60,559 bases of DNA from assembly GCA_030655145.1 (NCBI GenBank), contig JAURWD010000083.1, positions 1 through 60,559 on the forward strand, written 5' to 3'. Source of the DNA: Ferruginibacter sp. (GTDB taxonomy: Bacteria; Bacteroidota; Bacteroidia; Chitinophagales; Chitinophagaceae). Within the stretch, counting starts at the first letter, position 1; every line of letters starts with the position of its first letter. The position numbers and the translations under genes are program-made. The notes beneath the pieces are model-generated. The model was given only the letters and a program-made list of their open reading frames with translations. It was not told where the DNA came from and made no database searches. Positions 35,847-43,105 of the stretch are shown here, piece by piece.

Positions 35847-37382
35847 ATGAAACTTTCAATTCGAATAATAACAAAACAATTGTTCCCTTTCTTTTGCCTG
35901 CTCCTGGCTGCATCCATGCTGGTGACTGGGTGTAAGAAAGATTTCCTTGATGAACCAAGGCCGACTGACAAGGTCAGCACCGTCGATGTATTTTCTTCGA
36001 CCGATGGGGTTCGGGCTTTTTTCAATGGGTTATATCGCAACCTGCGTTCGCAATGGACGAGCCTCGATGGCTCCGCCGGCGGCAACGATGATACCTACAG
36101 TTTTGTATCGCTGAACATTACCCGTGGTGCTAAAGGAAAAGATGTGGTGATGGCTTTTCCTACCTGGTACATTTATGATTATCAAAATGAAAACCGCGAA
36201 CCGACTTATCGCCGCGTAAACTTCACCTGGGAATTCCTGTACGAAAACATCAACCAGGTGAATATCCTCATCAAAGGAGTAGCGGAAAGCCCGTCCATTT
36301 CAGCTGACGATAAAACGCTGCTATCCGCAGAAGCAAGGGCGCTGAGGGCCTGGCTTTATTTCGAACTCATCCGCGAATTTCAACACACGATTACCAAAAA
36401 TCCCAATGCACCCGGGGTACCCGTTTACACGGAGCCAACGTCAATTCAAAATAAAGGAAAGGCCCGCGGAACCATCAAGGAAACCTACGACCAGATCAAC
36501 AGCGATATTGAATTCGCTACCGCAAATATTGGCAGCAGCCGAAATTTGAAAAGCCAGGTCAATAGCAATGTCGCCTGGGGCATGGCCGCCCGCATTTACC
36601 TCGAGCAACAACGCTGGGCTGATGCAAAGGCCGCGGCGCAAAAAGCAAGAATAGGCCTGCAGTTAGACGAAGAAGGCTATGCAACTTATTACAACGACCT
36701 CACCTCGAGCGAAGTGATCTGGGGCTTGCCACAAACAACAGGTAATGGTGGACAAAGTCTTTATTATGGTACCCTCAGTTCGTTCTTTGAACAAACCGGT
36801 GACGGCTACGACGGATTTTATGTGAGCGAAGAGCTGGTAGAGCGTTTCACGACAACGGATATACGCAATACCTTCTTCGAATACAATGCGCCCGGTACTC
36901 CAGATAATTACGCGACCAACAAATTCGGGATAGCGCATGCCTCCTACGAGGTCACCTTATTGAACGGTGAAACGGTAAAACAAAAGACCATAAACTTTGA
37001 TGAATCGATCATCATGATGCGGGTAGCAGAGATGGTGTTGATCGAGGCGGAAGCAAAGGCCCGGCTGGGTGAGGCAGACGCCGCGGAGTTGTTGTTCTCA
37101 TTGCAATCGAACAGGGATGAAGCAGCTGTGCGCTCCGGAAACACAGGTGCGGCATTGATCAACGAGATTTTGGTAGAGCGGCGCAAAGAATTGTACGGCG
37201 AGCTGGGGATTGATTGGCTCGATGCAAAAAGATTGCAACTGGCTTTAGACCGCTCAGGTTCTAACCATGAGGCACCAAACGATTATATCATGGTAACAAA
37301 TGACCCGCGACTTATTTTGAAAATTCCGCAAAAGGAAATTGATTCCAATGATTTTATCAATCAATCAGATCAGAATCCTTAG
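35847..37382 (+). CDS. RagB/SusD family nutrient-uptake lipoprotein
   Basis: 511 residues. The lipoprotein signal ends in LVTGC (Cys29), followed by KKDFLDEPRPTDKVS, the standard SusD start. The alpha-helical TPR-like body includes FFNGLYRNLRSQW, NINQVNILIKGV, EARALRAWLYFELIREFQ and VAWGMAARIYLEQQRWADAKAAAQKA. The C-terminal signature is MMRVAEMVLIEAEAKARLG and ILVERRKELYGELGIDWLDAKRLQLAL. It sits on the cell surface as the lid that captures ligand for the SusC barrel. Operon with the upstream gene; a strong terminator follows 41 bases after the stop, so no enzyme is co-transcribed. Confidence 0.95.
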   Translation: MKLSIRIITKQLFPFFCLLLAASMLVTGCKKDFLDEPRPTDKVSTVDVFSSTDGVRAFFNGLYRNLRSQWTSLDGSAGGNDDTYSFVSLNITRGAKGKDVVMAFPTWYIYDYQNENREPTYRRVNFTWEFLYENINQVNILIKGVAESPSISADDKTLLSAEARALRAWLYFELIREFQHTITKNPNAPGVPVYTEPTSIQNKGKARGTIKETYDQINSDIEFATANIGSSRNLKSQVNSNVAWGMAARIYLEQQRWADAKAAAQKARIGLQLDEEGYATYYNDLTSSEVIWGLPQTTGNGGQSLYYGTLSSFFEQTGDGYDGFYVSEELVERFTTTDIRNTFFEYNAPGTPDNYATNKFGIAHASYEVTLLNGETVKQKTINFDESIIMMRVAEMVLIEAEAKARLGEADAAELLFSLQSNRDEAAVRSGNTGAALINEILVERRKELYGELGIDWLDAKRLQLALDRSGSNHEAPNDYIMVTNDPRLILKIPQKEIDSNDFINQSDQNP

Positions 37383-37423
37383 AAAATACTAGCCCTATCT
37401 GACAACTATAATTCCTCGTTTTT

Positions 37424-37452
37424 GAGCGACCATTCCCGGTCGCTCTTTGTTT
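37424..37452 (+). terminator. Intrinsic terminator of the SusC/SusD operon
   Basis: GAGCGACC-ATTCCC-GGTCGCTC eight-base stem followed by TTTGTTT. Confidence 0.88.
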
Positions 37453-37529
37453 GGCGTGCCCTAACGGAACGGGCTATCCGCTGCAAGCCTTGCTGCGCTG
37501 CGGGCTTTCCGCTGCTATCCCTCACGCGA
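37453..37529. repeat. GC-rich intergenic element with two near-identical direct repeats, probably a dispersed Bacteroidota repeat
   Basis: Two copies of GGGCT(A/T)TCCGCTGC at 37471-37484 and 37502-37515 differ at one base. GCGTG at 37454 pairs with CACGC at 37523 to close the element, and GCAAGCCTTGC (5-bp arms) lies at its centre. From memory, elements with GGGCTATCCGCT and CTATCCCTCACGCG recur in intergenic regions of many Bacteroidota genomes; I cannot verify copy number from this window. Confidence 0.5.
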
Positions 37530-37564
37530 ATTTATTGTATTGAAAATTCGTTTCCAGGGGAAGC

Positions 37565-37589
37565 AAAAAGGCAGCCCGCTAAGGCTGCC
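37565..37589 (-). terminator. Intrinsic terminator after the PRC-barrel gene
   Basis: GGCAGCC-CGCTAA-GGCTGCC stem; T5 on the minus strand. It begins 28 bases beyond the stop at 37617. Confidence 0.8.
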
Positions 37590-37616
37590 CTTGACAAGTA
37601 GTATTCGTTAGAAACC

Positions 37617-38294
37617 TTAATCAAAATCCTTGTTCATATTCTGACTTTTATTATCATCAAACTCATCGGATCCCTTGCGGTTTGCCAGATTTGTTTTTTC
37701 GGTTTGTGTATTGTCAAGCCCACGATTCCGGAGTCGATATCCGCCCTTTTCTGTTTCGCTTTTTGAATCATAATCTACCGGTTGAACTTCATCTAAGCTG
37801 CCGGTTTGATTGGTCCGCTGAATGCGGTTGCGGTAAAGGTTTGCATCATTGAAATGTTCATGATTGTAGAATTCATCATCATGATGCAGATCACCCGGCT
37901 TCGCGGAGGCTCCCAGCCCACCGAACACATTGCTCACACTTGATTCAACCCCGGTATCGAATCTTTCCTCGTTGTATTCAGGCAGGGCCTTTAATTGATG
38001 GATTGTTATGGAAGGCAATATAACGTTATCGTCCTTCTCATGCAACTCTGCTATGCCGATCGGAAGCAATACTTCCCGATCACCAAGATCATACTCATTG
38101 TCTTCGAGGTCAACGACGAGGTATCGCACTTTCTGGCTGGCATAATCGAAGATCAGGTCTTCTACTTCACCGAGATGTTTGCCGGTAGCATCCCGCACGT
38201 CCCAGCCACGGATGTCAGGTTGCCCATCAACAATTTCAAAGTCGCTGCCGCTTAGTTTCTGCAGGCGCGTATGCCTGATATTTTCTGAATTCAT
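37617..38294 (-). CDS. PRC-barrel domain protein
   Basis: 225 residues, no signal peptide. One PRC-barrel domain occupies about residues 10-110: SDFEIVDGQPDIRGWDVRDATGKHLGEVEDLIFDYASQKVRYLVVDL and VLLPIGIAELHEKDDNVILP. The C-terminal half is polar and apparently disordered (Asn, Asp, Arg, Glu rich: FNDANLYRNRIQRTNQTG, NLANRKGSDEFDDNKS). PRC-barrels bind RNA or partner proteins, or act in photosynthetic reaction-centre assembly; in Bacteroidota these proteins look stress-related. Next to an OmpA-family gene on the same strand. Confidence 0.88.
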   Translation of the reverse strand: MNSENIRHTRLQKLSGSDFEIVDGQPDIRGWDVRDATGKHLGEVEDLIFDYASQKVRYLVVDLEDNEYDLGDREVLLPIGIAELHEKDDNVILPSITIHQLKALPEYNEERFDTGVESSVSNVFGGLGASAKPGDLHHDDEFYNHEHFNDANLYRNRIQRTNQTGSLDEVQPVDYDSKSETEKGGYRLRNRGLDNTQTEKTNLANRKGSDEFDDNKSQNMNKDFD

Positions 38295-38350
38295 GTCAAA
38301 TTATTTTATGGGCAAGCGCCCGTTAAAAAATAGTTGTTCGTTGATCAATC

Positions 38351-39025
38351 TTAGGTAGTTCCGTTACCACGAGCTACGATCTCCACGCGGCGATTTTGCT
38401 GGCGACCTTGTTCCGTCGCATTCGATGCAGCCGGTCGGGCTTCGCCGACTGCATTTACAGAGATGCGACTTGCATCAATTCCATTCGTTTGCAACCAATC
38501 CTTTACCGCATTCGCCCGGCGTGCTGCGAGGTCCTTATTCGTTTCGCTACTTCCTTCTGTATCTGTGTAACCATATACCCTTATATCGCTACCCTCGTAT
38601 CTTTTCAACAACGAAGATTTTATTTGATTAAGGTTAGCTTTTGCATTTGAACGCAGCTCTGCCTTCCCTTCGTCAAAGAGTACAGATTCTCCAATGCTGT
38701 AAATACCGTAACTCGTATTGCCCTGCACATTGATATTCTGATCGGTGATCTCCTCATATTTCACCACTGGCGCATTAAAATCAACGGAATTCCAGTCGTT
38801 GTTCGCAGTTGATCTGCTGTTTATTTCCGCTGTATCAGGTCTGTTAAGAACCGGGGTGCTGGATATGCTGTCGACGGCTGTCGTATCAGTCACCACTGTA
38901 TTTGCGGCGCTATCTACGTCCTTATCGCGGGTTAAAAACCAGGCAACCGCTATGATCGCAAGGAGGAGCAATACCCATGGTAGTATGGAACTTTTTTTCT
39001 TCGGTTGAACATTCAATTCTGCCAT
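38351..39025 (-). CDS. OmpA family protein, membrane-anchored
   Basis: 224 residues from ATG 39025 (MAELNVQPKKKSS). The ORF track starts 52 codons too early. A single N-terminal membrane segment (ILPWVLLLLAIIAVAWFL) follows a short Lys-rich cytoplasmic tail, then a Thr/Ser/Asp-rich linker. The OmpA-C peptidoglycan-binding domain follows: SVLFDEGKAELRSNAKANLNQI, IRVYGYTDTEGSSETNKDLAARRANAVKDWL, GEARPAASNATEQGRQQNRRVEIV. The NKxLxxxRAxxVxxxL and NRRVEI motifs are intact. It is anchored to the inner membrane and should grip the cell wall. It lies upstream of the PRC-barrel gene, 56 bases away on the same strand, and may be co-transcribed. Confidence 0.9.
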   Translation of the reverse strand: MAELNVQPKKKSSILPWVLLLLAIIAVAWFLTRDKDVDSAANTVVTDTTAVDSISSTPVLNRPDTAEINSRSTANNDWNSVDFNAPVVKYEEITDQNINVQGNTSYGIYSIGESVLFDEGKAELRSNAKANLNQIKSSLLKRYEGSDIRVYGYTDTEGSSETNKDLAARRANAVKDWLQTNGIDASRISVNAVGEARPAASNATEQGRQQNRRVEIVARGNGTT

Positions 39026-39178
39026 AATAAATTCATTTGAGTGACCAATAGTTAACATCTCTATGGCTTCAATTTCATGCCACATACATTCCGTGCAGCC
39101 CTGACCGGAATGTGTGGTTGTTTTTCCTCTTGGCGGGTAGTGTTGGAAGTGTGTTGTTAGGTTCAAGTCAATAAAGCA

Positions 39179-39209
39179 CAAAAAAAACCACCAGCTTTTC
39201 TGCTGGTGG
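39179..39209 (-). terminator. Intrinsic terminator of the carboxylesterase gene
   Basis: CCACCAGC-TTTTCT-GCTGGTGG stem with a T9 run on the minus strand. Confidence 0.87.
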
Positions 39210-39245
39210 CTATTTGATATTTATTTTATCTGCGCCTTGCGCCAA

Positions 39246-40886
39246 TTATTTTTTCGAAGTATATGATTTGTCGAGAAAGCGATAACGGCCTTCATCGTTG
39301 GACTTTACCGATTTTGATTCAACATCTATAACCATCACATCGGGATTTTTATCACCTGCTTTCGCAGCTGGCCAAACCGGGAGTTTAGCACCGTTTGGAT
39401 CGCCGTTGATAATGAAGTTGGCAAAATAATTTTGCATGGTTTCCGACACTTTGTAATCTTCCGGCGTCCAGGCAAAGTCTTTTACCAGGTGCAGGTTACC
39501 CATGCAGTATTCAATTTCGCAGGCATGCGGCGCACCGATCGCTTCAGGTGCTTTTGGAGCTTTCGCGTCTTTTTTAAGTGTGCCGCCGGCAAGACCCGCT
39601 GTGAGTTGTTGATTGGCCAATGGCGGACGAAGCTTGCTATAGAGGTAGCGATACACAGGTTTTGAACTATTCGCCAACTGAAGGTCGGCCCACTTCCAGG
39701 TGCTGTACGCGATAAAGCGGTCAGAGGCCAGCGCCGTAGCTGAGTATTCAATTTGTTTAGCGGAATCACCTGGGTATAATTTCAATACTTCCTCGTGGTC
39801 GTTCGGATATTCTTTTTTGAGACGGGTGACGTAATTTTCTTTGGTATATGGTGGCATGCCGTACATAAACGCCGCACCTGGAATTTCAGCTGAGTTCCAG
39901 CCTACTAATACCGGAACCATTGCCTGTTGTTTTGCAGCAAATACTTCTGGTAGAGAAGACTTTAAAAAATAGCCATCGATCACCACAGGGAAGCCAAACC
40001 GTTTTGATTCAGCGTATATTTCAAACAGGTCACGCGTGCTGAGTTTGCGCAATTCGGCCAGGGTGGAATAGCCTGCTTTCTTTGCAAACTCGAGTCCCAC
40101 CTTTTCAGCAGAATCTAATTTGATCGGTGCCAGGGTTGGGTAAATACCTGCACCGCTTTCGCCGATAGCGCCCGCGATCAGGTCTTTTGACAAAGGTGAA
40201 GCCATCTGGTAGCTTACAGAGATTGATCCGGCTGATTCACCTGCAATGGTCACACGTTTCGGGTCTCCACCAAAGGCAGCAATGTTTTTCTGCACCCACT
40301 TTAATGCAGCCTGCTGGTCGAGTAATCCATAATTACCGGATGCTTTGTACGGCGCTTCTGCACTTAACTCAGGATGAGCCAGAAAGCCAAATACACCCAG
40401 GCGGTAATTCACCGTTACAGCCACCATTCCCTTCGCCGCCATGCTTTCTCCATCATATCTTGGTTCCGCTCCGTCTCCTGCTACAAAACCACCTCCATAA
40501 AAATAAACCAGCACCGGAAGGTTTTTTGTGGTGCGTTTCGCCGGCGTCCATACATTCAAGTACAAACAGTCTTCACTCAAACCCTCGGAGCGACTGCCCA
40601 TATCACCGAATACAATTCCCTGGACGGCACGCGGGCCAAATTTTTTCGTGTTTTTAACTCCCTGCCAATTAGCGAGCGGCTGTGGCGCCTTCCAGCGAAG
40701 CGGGCCAACTGGTGGCTTTGCAAAAGGAACACCGAGGTACAACTGCATACCGGTTTTAGTGTCATACCTGCCTTCGATAACGCCGTTTTCCACGGTCGTT
40801 TGAACAGGCAGGTAGTTATCAGTTTGGGAGAAAGCAGTAAGTACCATTAAAGCACTCACCCAGGTGGTAAAAAGTAATTTAGTCAT
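39246..40886 (-). CDS. Secreted type-B carboxylesterase/lipase
   Basis: 546 residues, signal peptide LLFTTWVSALMVLTAFSQ. Alpha/beta-hydrolase of the carboxylesterase-B family: oxyanion region VYFYGGGFVAGDG, signature EDCLYLNVW (105-113), nucleophile elbow GESAGS with Ser218, and a late catalytic His likely in GAPHACEIEYCMGN. It should hydrolyse esters or lipids in the periplasm or outside the cell. It is divergent from an NrtR-like regulator gene; the 92 bases between the two starts contain a 27-bp palindrome that probably controls one or both genes. The substrate may relate to the ligand of that regulator. Confidence 0.92.
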   Translation of the reverse strand: MTKLLFTTWVSALMVLTAFSQTDNYLPVQTTVENGVIEGRYDTKTGMQLYLGVPFAKPPVGPLRWKAPQPLANWQGVKNTKKFGPRAVQGIVFGDMGSRSEGLSEDCLYLNVWTPAKRTTKNLPVLVYFYGGGFVAGDGAEPRYDGESMAAKGMVAVTVNYRLGVFGFLAHPELSAEAPYKASGNYGLLDQQAALKWVQKNIAAFGGDPKRVTIAGESAGSISVSYQMASPLSKDLIAGAIGESGAGIYPTLAPIKLDSAEKVGLEFAKKAGYSTLAELRKLSTRDLFEIYAESKRFGFPVVIDGYFLKSSLPEVFAAKQQAMVPVLVGWNSAEIPGAAFMYGMPPYTKENYVTRLKKEYPNDHEEVLKLYPGDSAKQIEYSATALASDRFIAYSTWKWADLQLANSSKPVYRYLYSKLRPPLANQQLTAGLAGGTLKKDAKAPKAPEAIGAPHACEIEYCMGNLHLVKDFAWTPEDYKVSETMQNYFANFIINGDPNGAKLPVWPAAKAGDKNPDVMVIDVESKSVKSNDEGRYRFLDKSYTSKK

Positions 40887-40906
40887 ACAGGAAGTTGATT
40901 GAGGAG

Positions 40907-40933
40907 ATTATTGTCTCTTTGTGAGACAATAAT
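40907..40933. promoter_or_regulatory. 27-bp inverted repeat, candidate NrtR-type operator
   Basis: ATTATTGTCTC-TTTGT-GAGACAATAAT has perfect 11-bp arms around a 5-bp spacer. It lies 21 bases upstream of the esterase start and 45 bases upstream of the regulator start, well placed to control both divergent promoters. Confidence 0.65.
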
Positions 40934-40978
40934 AATCCTTTTTTTAAAATTTAACCTATTATTGTTCAAAATACTTTG

Positions 40979-41701
40979 ATGGCGAAACAAAAAGTTAGCC
41001 CGGTTTCGGTGGATGGAGCGGGGTTTTTGACACATGTCGCGTATGACTCGGTGGTGTTCGGCTTTTCGGAAGGGCAGCTTAAGATCTTGTTGATGGAATA
41101 CCATAACACAGGCTTGATCGCCTTGCCGGGCGGATTTATCAGAACGGACGAAGACCTGGACGAAGCGGTGAGACTCGGGCTGGAAGACCGGACCGGAATC
41201 ACTAATATATACCTGGAGCAGTTTCACACTTTTGGCAATAAGAGCCGGCACAAGCCAGAAATACTTCAAAAGATCCTCGAGGCAAATGGGATCCATGCAC
41301 CCAAAGAACACTGGATGTTGCAGCGCTTTATTTCCGTGGCTTATTATGCGTTGGTTGATATCAGCACGGTCTCACTCCAACCAGATGCATTATCGGATTC
41401 GTGTACCTGGTACGAGATCAATCGCCTCCCAAAGCTCATCCTTGATCACGCGACCGTTATTGAAAAAGCCCTCAAGACTTTACGCTTTAACCTGGATAAT
41501 AAGATAAAAGACAGCAACCTCCTGCCTGAAAAATTCACGATGAAAGACTTGCAAAAAGTCTATGAAGCCATCCTGGGCGAAGAGCTGCGGCGCACGAGTT
41601 TCCAAAGAAAAATGCTTGCAGGAAGAATTTTAAAACGCCACGACAAATTATATTCGGGTGAAGCCCACAAAGCTCCGTTCATCTACAGTTTTCACAAATA
41701 G
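40979..41701 (+). CDS. NrtR-like transcriptional regulator (Nudix-like domain plus winged helix)
   Basis: 240 residues from ATG 40979. Residues 1-150 form a Nudix-related domain: FLTHVAYDSVVFGFSEGQLKILL, ALPGGFIRTDEDLDEAVRLGLEDRTGI. The Nudix box GGx5E is kept, but the REUxEE core is degenerate (LGLEDR), so hydrolase activity is probably lost, as in regulatory members. The C-terminal ~80 residues, NLLPEKFTMKDLQKVYEAILGEELRRTSFQRKMLAGRIL, form the NrtR-type winged helix. NrtR proteins sense ADP-ribose or sugar metabolites and repress neighbouring genes. The divergent carboxylesterase and the intervening palindrome suggest local control plus autoregulation. The effector is unknown. Confidence 0.9.
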   Translation: MAKQKVSPVSVDGAGFLTHVAYDSVVFGFSEGQLKILLMEYHNTGLIALPGGFIRTDEDLDEAVRLGLEDRTGITNIYLEQFHTFGNKSRHKPEILQKILEANGIHAPKEHWMLQRFISVAYYALVDISTVSLQPDALSDSCTWYEINRLPKLILDHATVIEKALKTLRFNLDNKIKDSNLLPEKFTMKDLQKVYEAILGEELRRTSFQRKMLAGRILKRHDKLYSGEAHKAPFIYSFHK

Positions 41702-41965
41702 GCAGCTTTGTGTGTTGCTTTTTTTAAGAGCGGAGCGATCACAACATTTTATTCCCCTCACTTACGACCGCATGGATCAATTATCTGCGGCCACCAAAAA
41801 GAAACGGTTTCATCTCATCACAGGTTGTGCATTCGAATCCACAAATATTCATTCGGGGTTAAGCAGGCGACCTATTCCTGTTTATCAAATAATTGAAGGC
41901 ATACACGCAGCAATCAACAAAATCGCAAGGGCATATTATTTGACACTGCTAGAGAAAACAATTCT

Positions 41966-42292
41966 ATGGCAACAACAAAAAAAGCAGCGCCTAAAAAAGC
42001 CGCTGCTCCGAAGAAAAAATCAGCAGCAAAAAAAGCGGCACCGAAAAAAGCCGCAGCAAAAAAAGCCGCACCCAAAAAAGCATCGGCCAAAAAAACTGCA
42101 ACAAAGAAATCAGCTCCAAAGAAAGCCGCAAAAAAATCGGGCGGTAAAAAGAACAAGCTAGGCGTTAAAAATTCTTTAGTGAATAACATCAATGCACGGA
42201 AAAAAAAGGGCGCTTCCCGGCCAAAGAAGAAATCGACGGTATCAAAAGAGAGTTACAACAAAATGGAAAATAACTGGGACGATAAAAAATAG
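41966..42292 (+). CDS. Lys/Ala-rich histone H1-like basic protein
   Basis: 108 residues. The first ~65 residues are a low-complexity Lys/Ala/Pro tract made of KKAAPKKAAAKK-type repeats (ATTKKAAPKKAAAPKKKSA). A second part (NKLGVKNSLVNNINARKKKGASRPKKKSTVSKESYNKMENNWDDKK) is less repetitive. It resembles the C-terminal tail of eukaryotic histone H1 and bacterial Hc1/AlgP-type proteins, and should bind DNA or RNA non-specifically. Codons are A-rich (runs of AAA), giving long purine tracts and antisense phantom ORFs. No operon partner; 264 non-coding bases precede it. Confidence 0.85.
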   Translation: MATTKKAAPKKAAAPKKKSAAKKAAPKKAAAKKAAPKKASAKKTATKKSAPKKAAKKSGGKKNKLGVKNSLVNNINARKKKGASRPKKKSTVSKESYNKMENNWDDKK

Positions 42293-42533
42293 CGCCGCAA
42301 ATTCAGCATAGACAAACATTTATTATCAGCAGGGATTTCTTCCCTACCGCCCGCGCATGTCATTAAGTCTTTGGGGCTGCAGCAATAATGATTCAAACCG
42401 CTGTTGTTGCATATCGAATAGGGTTATCGATCCTTATAAATTGAAAACTTAACATTTCTGATTTTCATATCGTGTGTGTTAACGTGGGACTGGCAAATTT
42501 TTTGTTCTTACCTGCGCAACTAAATAGTAACCC

Positions 42534-43088
42534 ATGTATCTCAGAACAATTGCCAGGAAGGCATCGATCTCATTAGCTGTTACCGTGTTTTTTTCTTTCG
42601 CCGCAACAGCCCAGCATGCAAAAGACGAGCGTGTTATTAATGATTCAAAACGCGCTAAAGAAGAATTTGTGCAAACTGATCCTTTGATGAAAAGTCTCTT
42701 CGATAACTCTTACGGATACGTGCTTTTTCCTAATGTTGGAAAGGGTGCCATCGGCATTGGCGGAGCGATCGGGAATGGAATCGTTTTTGAAAAAGGTCAA
42801 ATGATTGGTGCCGCAAAACTGAAGCAACTCAGTGTCGGTTTCCAACTGGGTGGACAGGCATATCGCCAGGTGATATTTTTTGAAGATGAGGCGGCGTTGC
42901 AACGTTTTAAAGAAAATAATTTTGAGTTCGCTGCACAGGCTTCAGCCGTTGCCGTTACAAAAGGCGCCTCTGCCAATATCAAGTACCGGGATGGCGTGAT
43001 GGTGTTCAGCCAGCAAAAAGGCGGGCTTATGTATGAAGCATCGATCGGGGGACAAAAATTTGACTACGCTTCTTTCTCAGAAGAATAA
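42534..43088 (+). CDS. Secreted SYLF (Ysc84-like) lipid-binding protein
   Basis: 184 residues, signal peptide ISLAVTVFFSFAATAQ. The SYLF/Ysc84 domain covers the rest: SYGYVLFPNVGKGAIGIGGAIGNGIVFEKGQMIGAAKLKQLSVGFQLGGQAYRQVIFFED, NFEFAAQASAVAVTKGASA and GVMVFSQQKGGLMYEASIGGQKF. Eukaryotic SYLF domains bind phosphoinositides; bacterial ones are usually periplasmic and of unknown role. It converges on the helicase gene with 17 bases between the stops and no visible hairpin. Confidence 0.9.
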   Translation: MYLRTIARKASISLAVTVFFSFAATAQHAKDERVINDSKRAKEEFVQTDPLMKSLFDNSYGYVLFPNVGKGAIGIGGAIGNGIVFEKGQMIGAAKLKQLSVGFQLGGQAYRQVIFFEDEAALQRFKENNFEFAAQASAVAVTKGASANIKYRDGVMVFSQQKGGLMYEASIGGQKFDYASFSEE

Positions 43089-43105
43089 GACAAGCCTAAC
43101 GCTGA

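Noticed and set aside
41658-42161. 167-residue plus ORF overlapping the NrtR-like and H1-like genes
   Set aside because: Its C-terminal half is the frameshifted Lys/Ala tract (QQQKKRHRKK), which produces long phantom frames; the +2 frame product is the real one.
41914-42192. Ala/Phe-rich 92-residue minus ORF
   Set aside because: Antisense of the Lys/Ala repeat codons; the FFAAAFFGAAFF pattern is an artefact.
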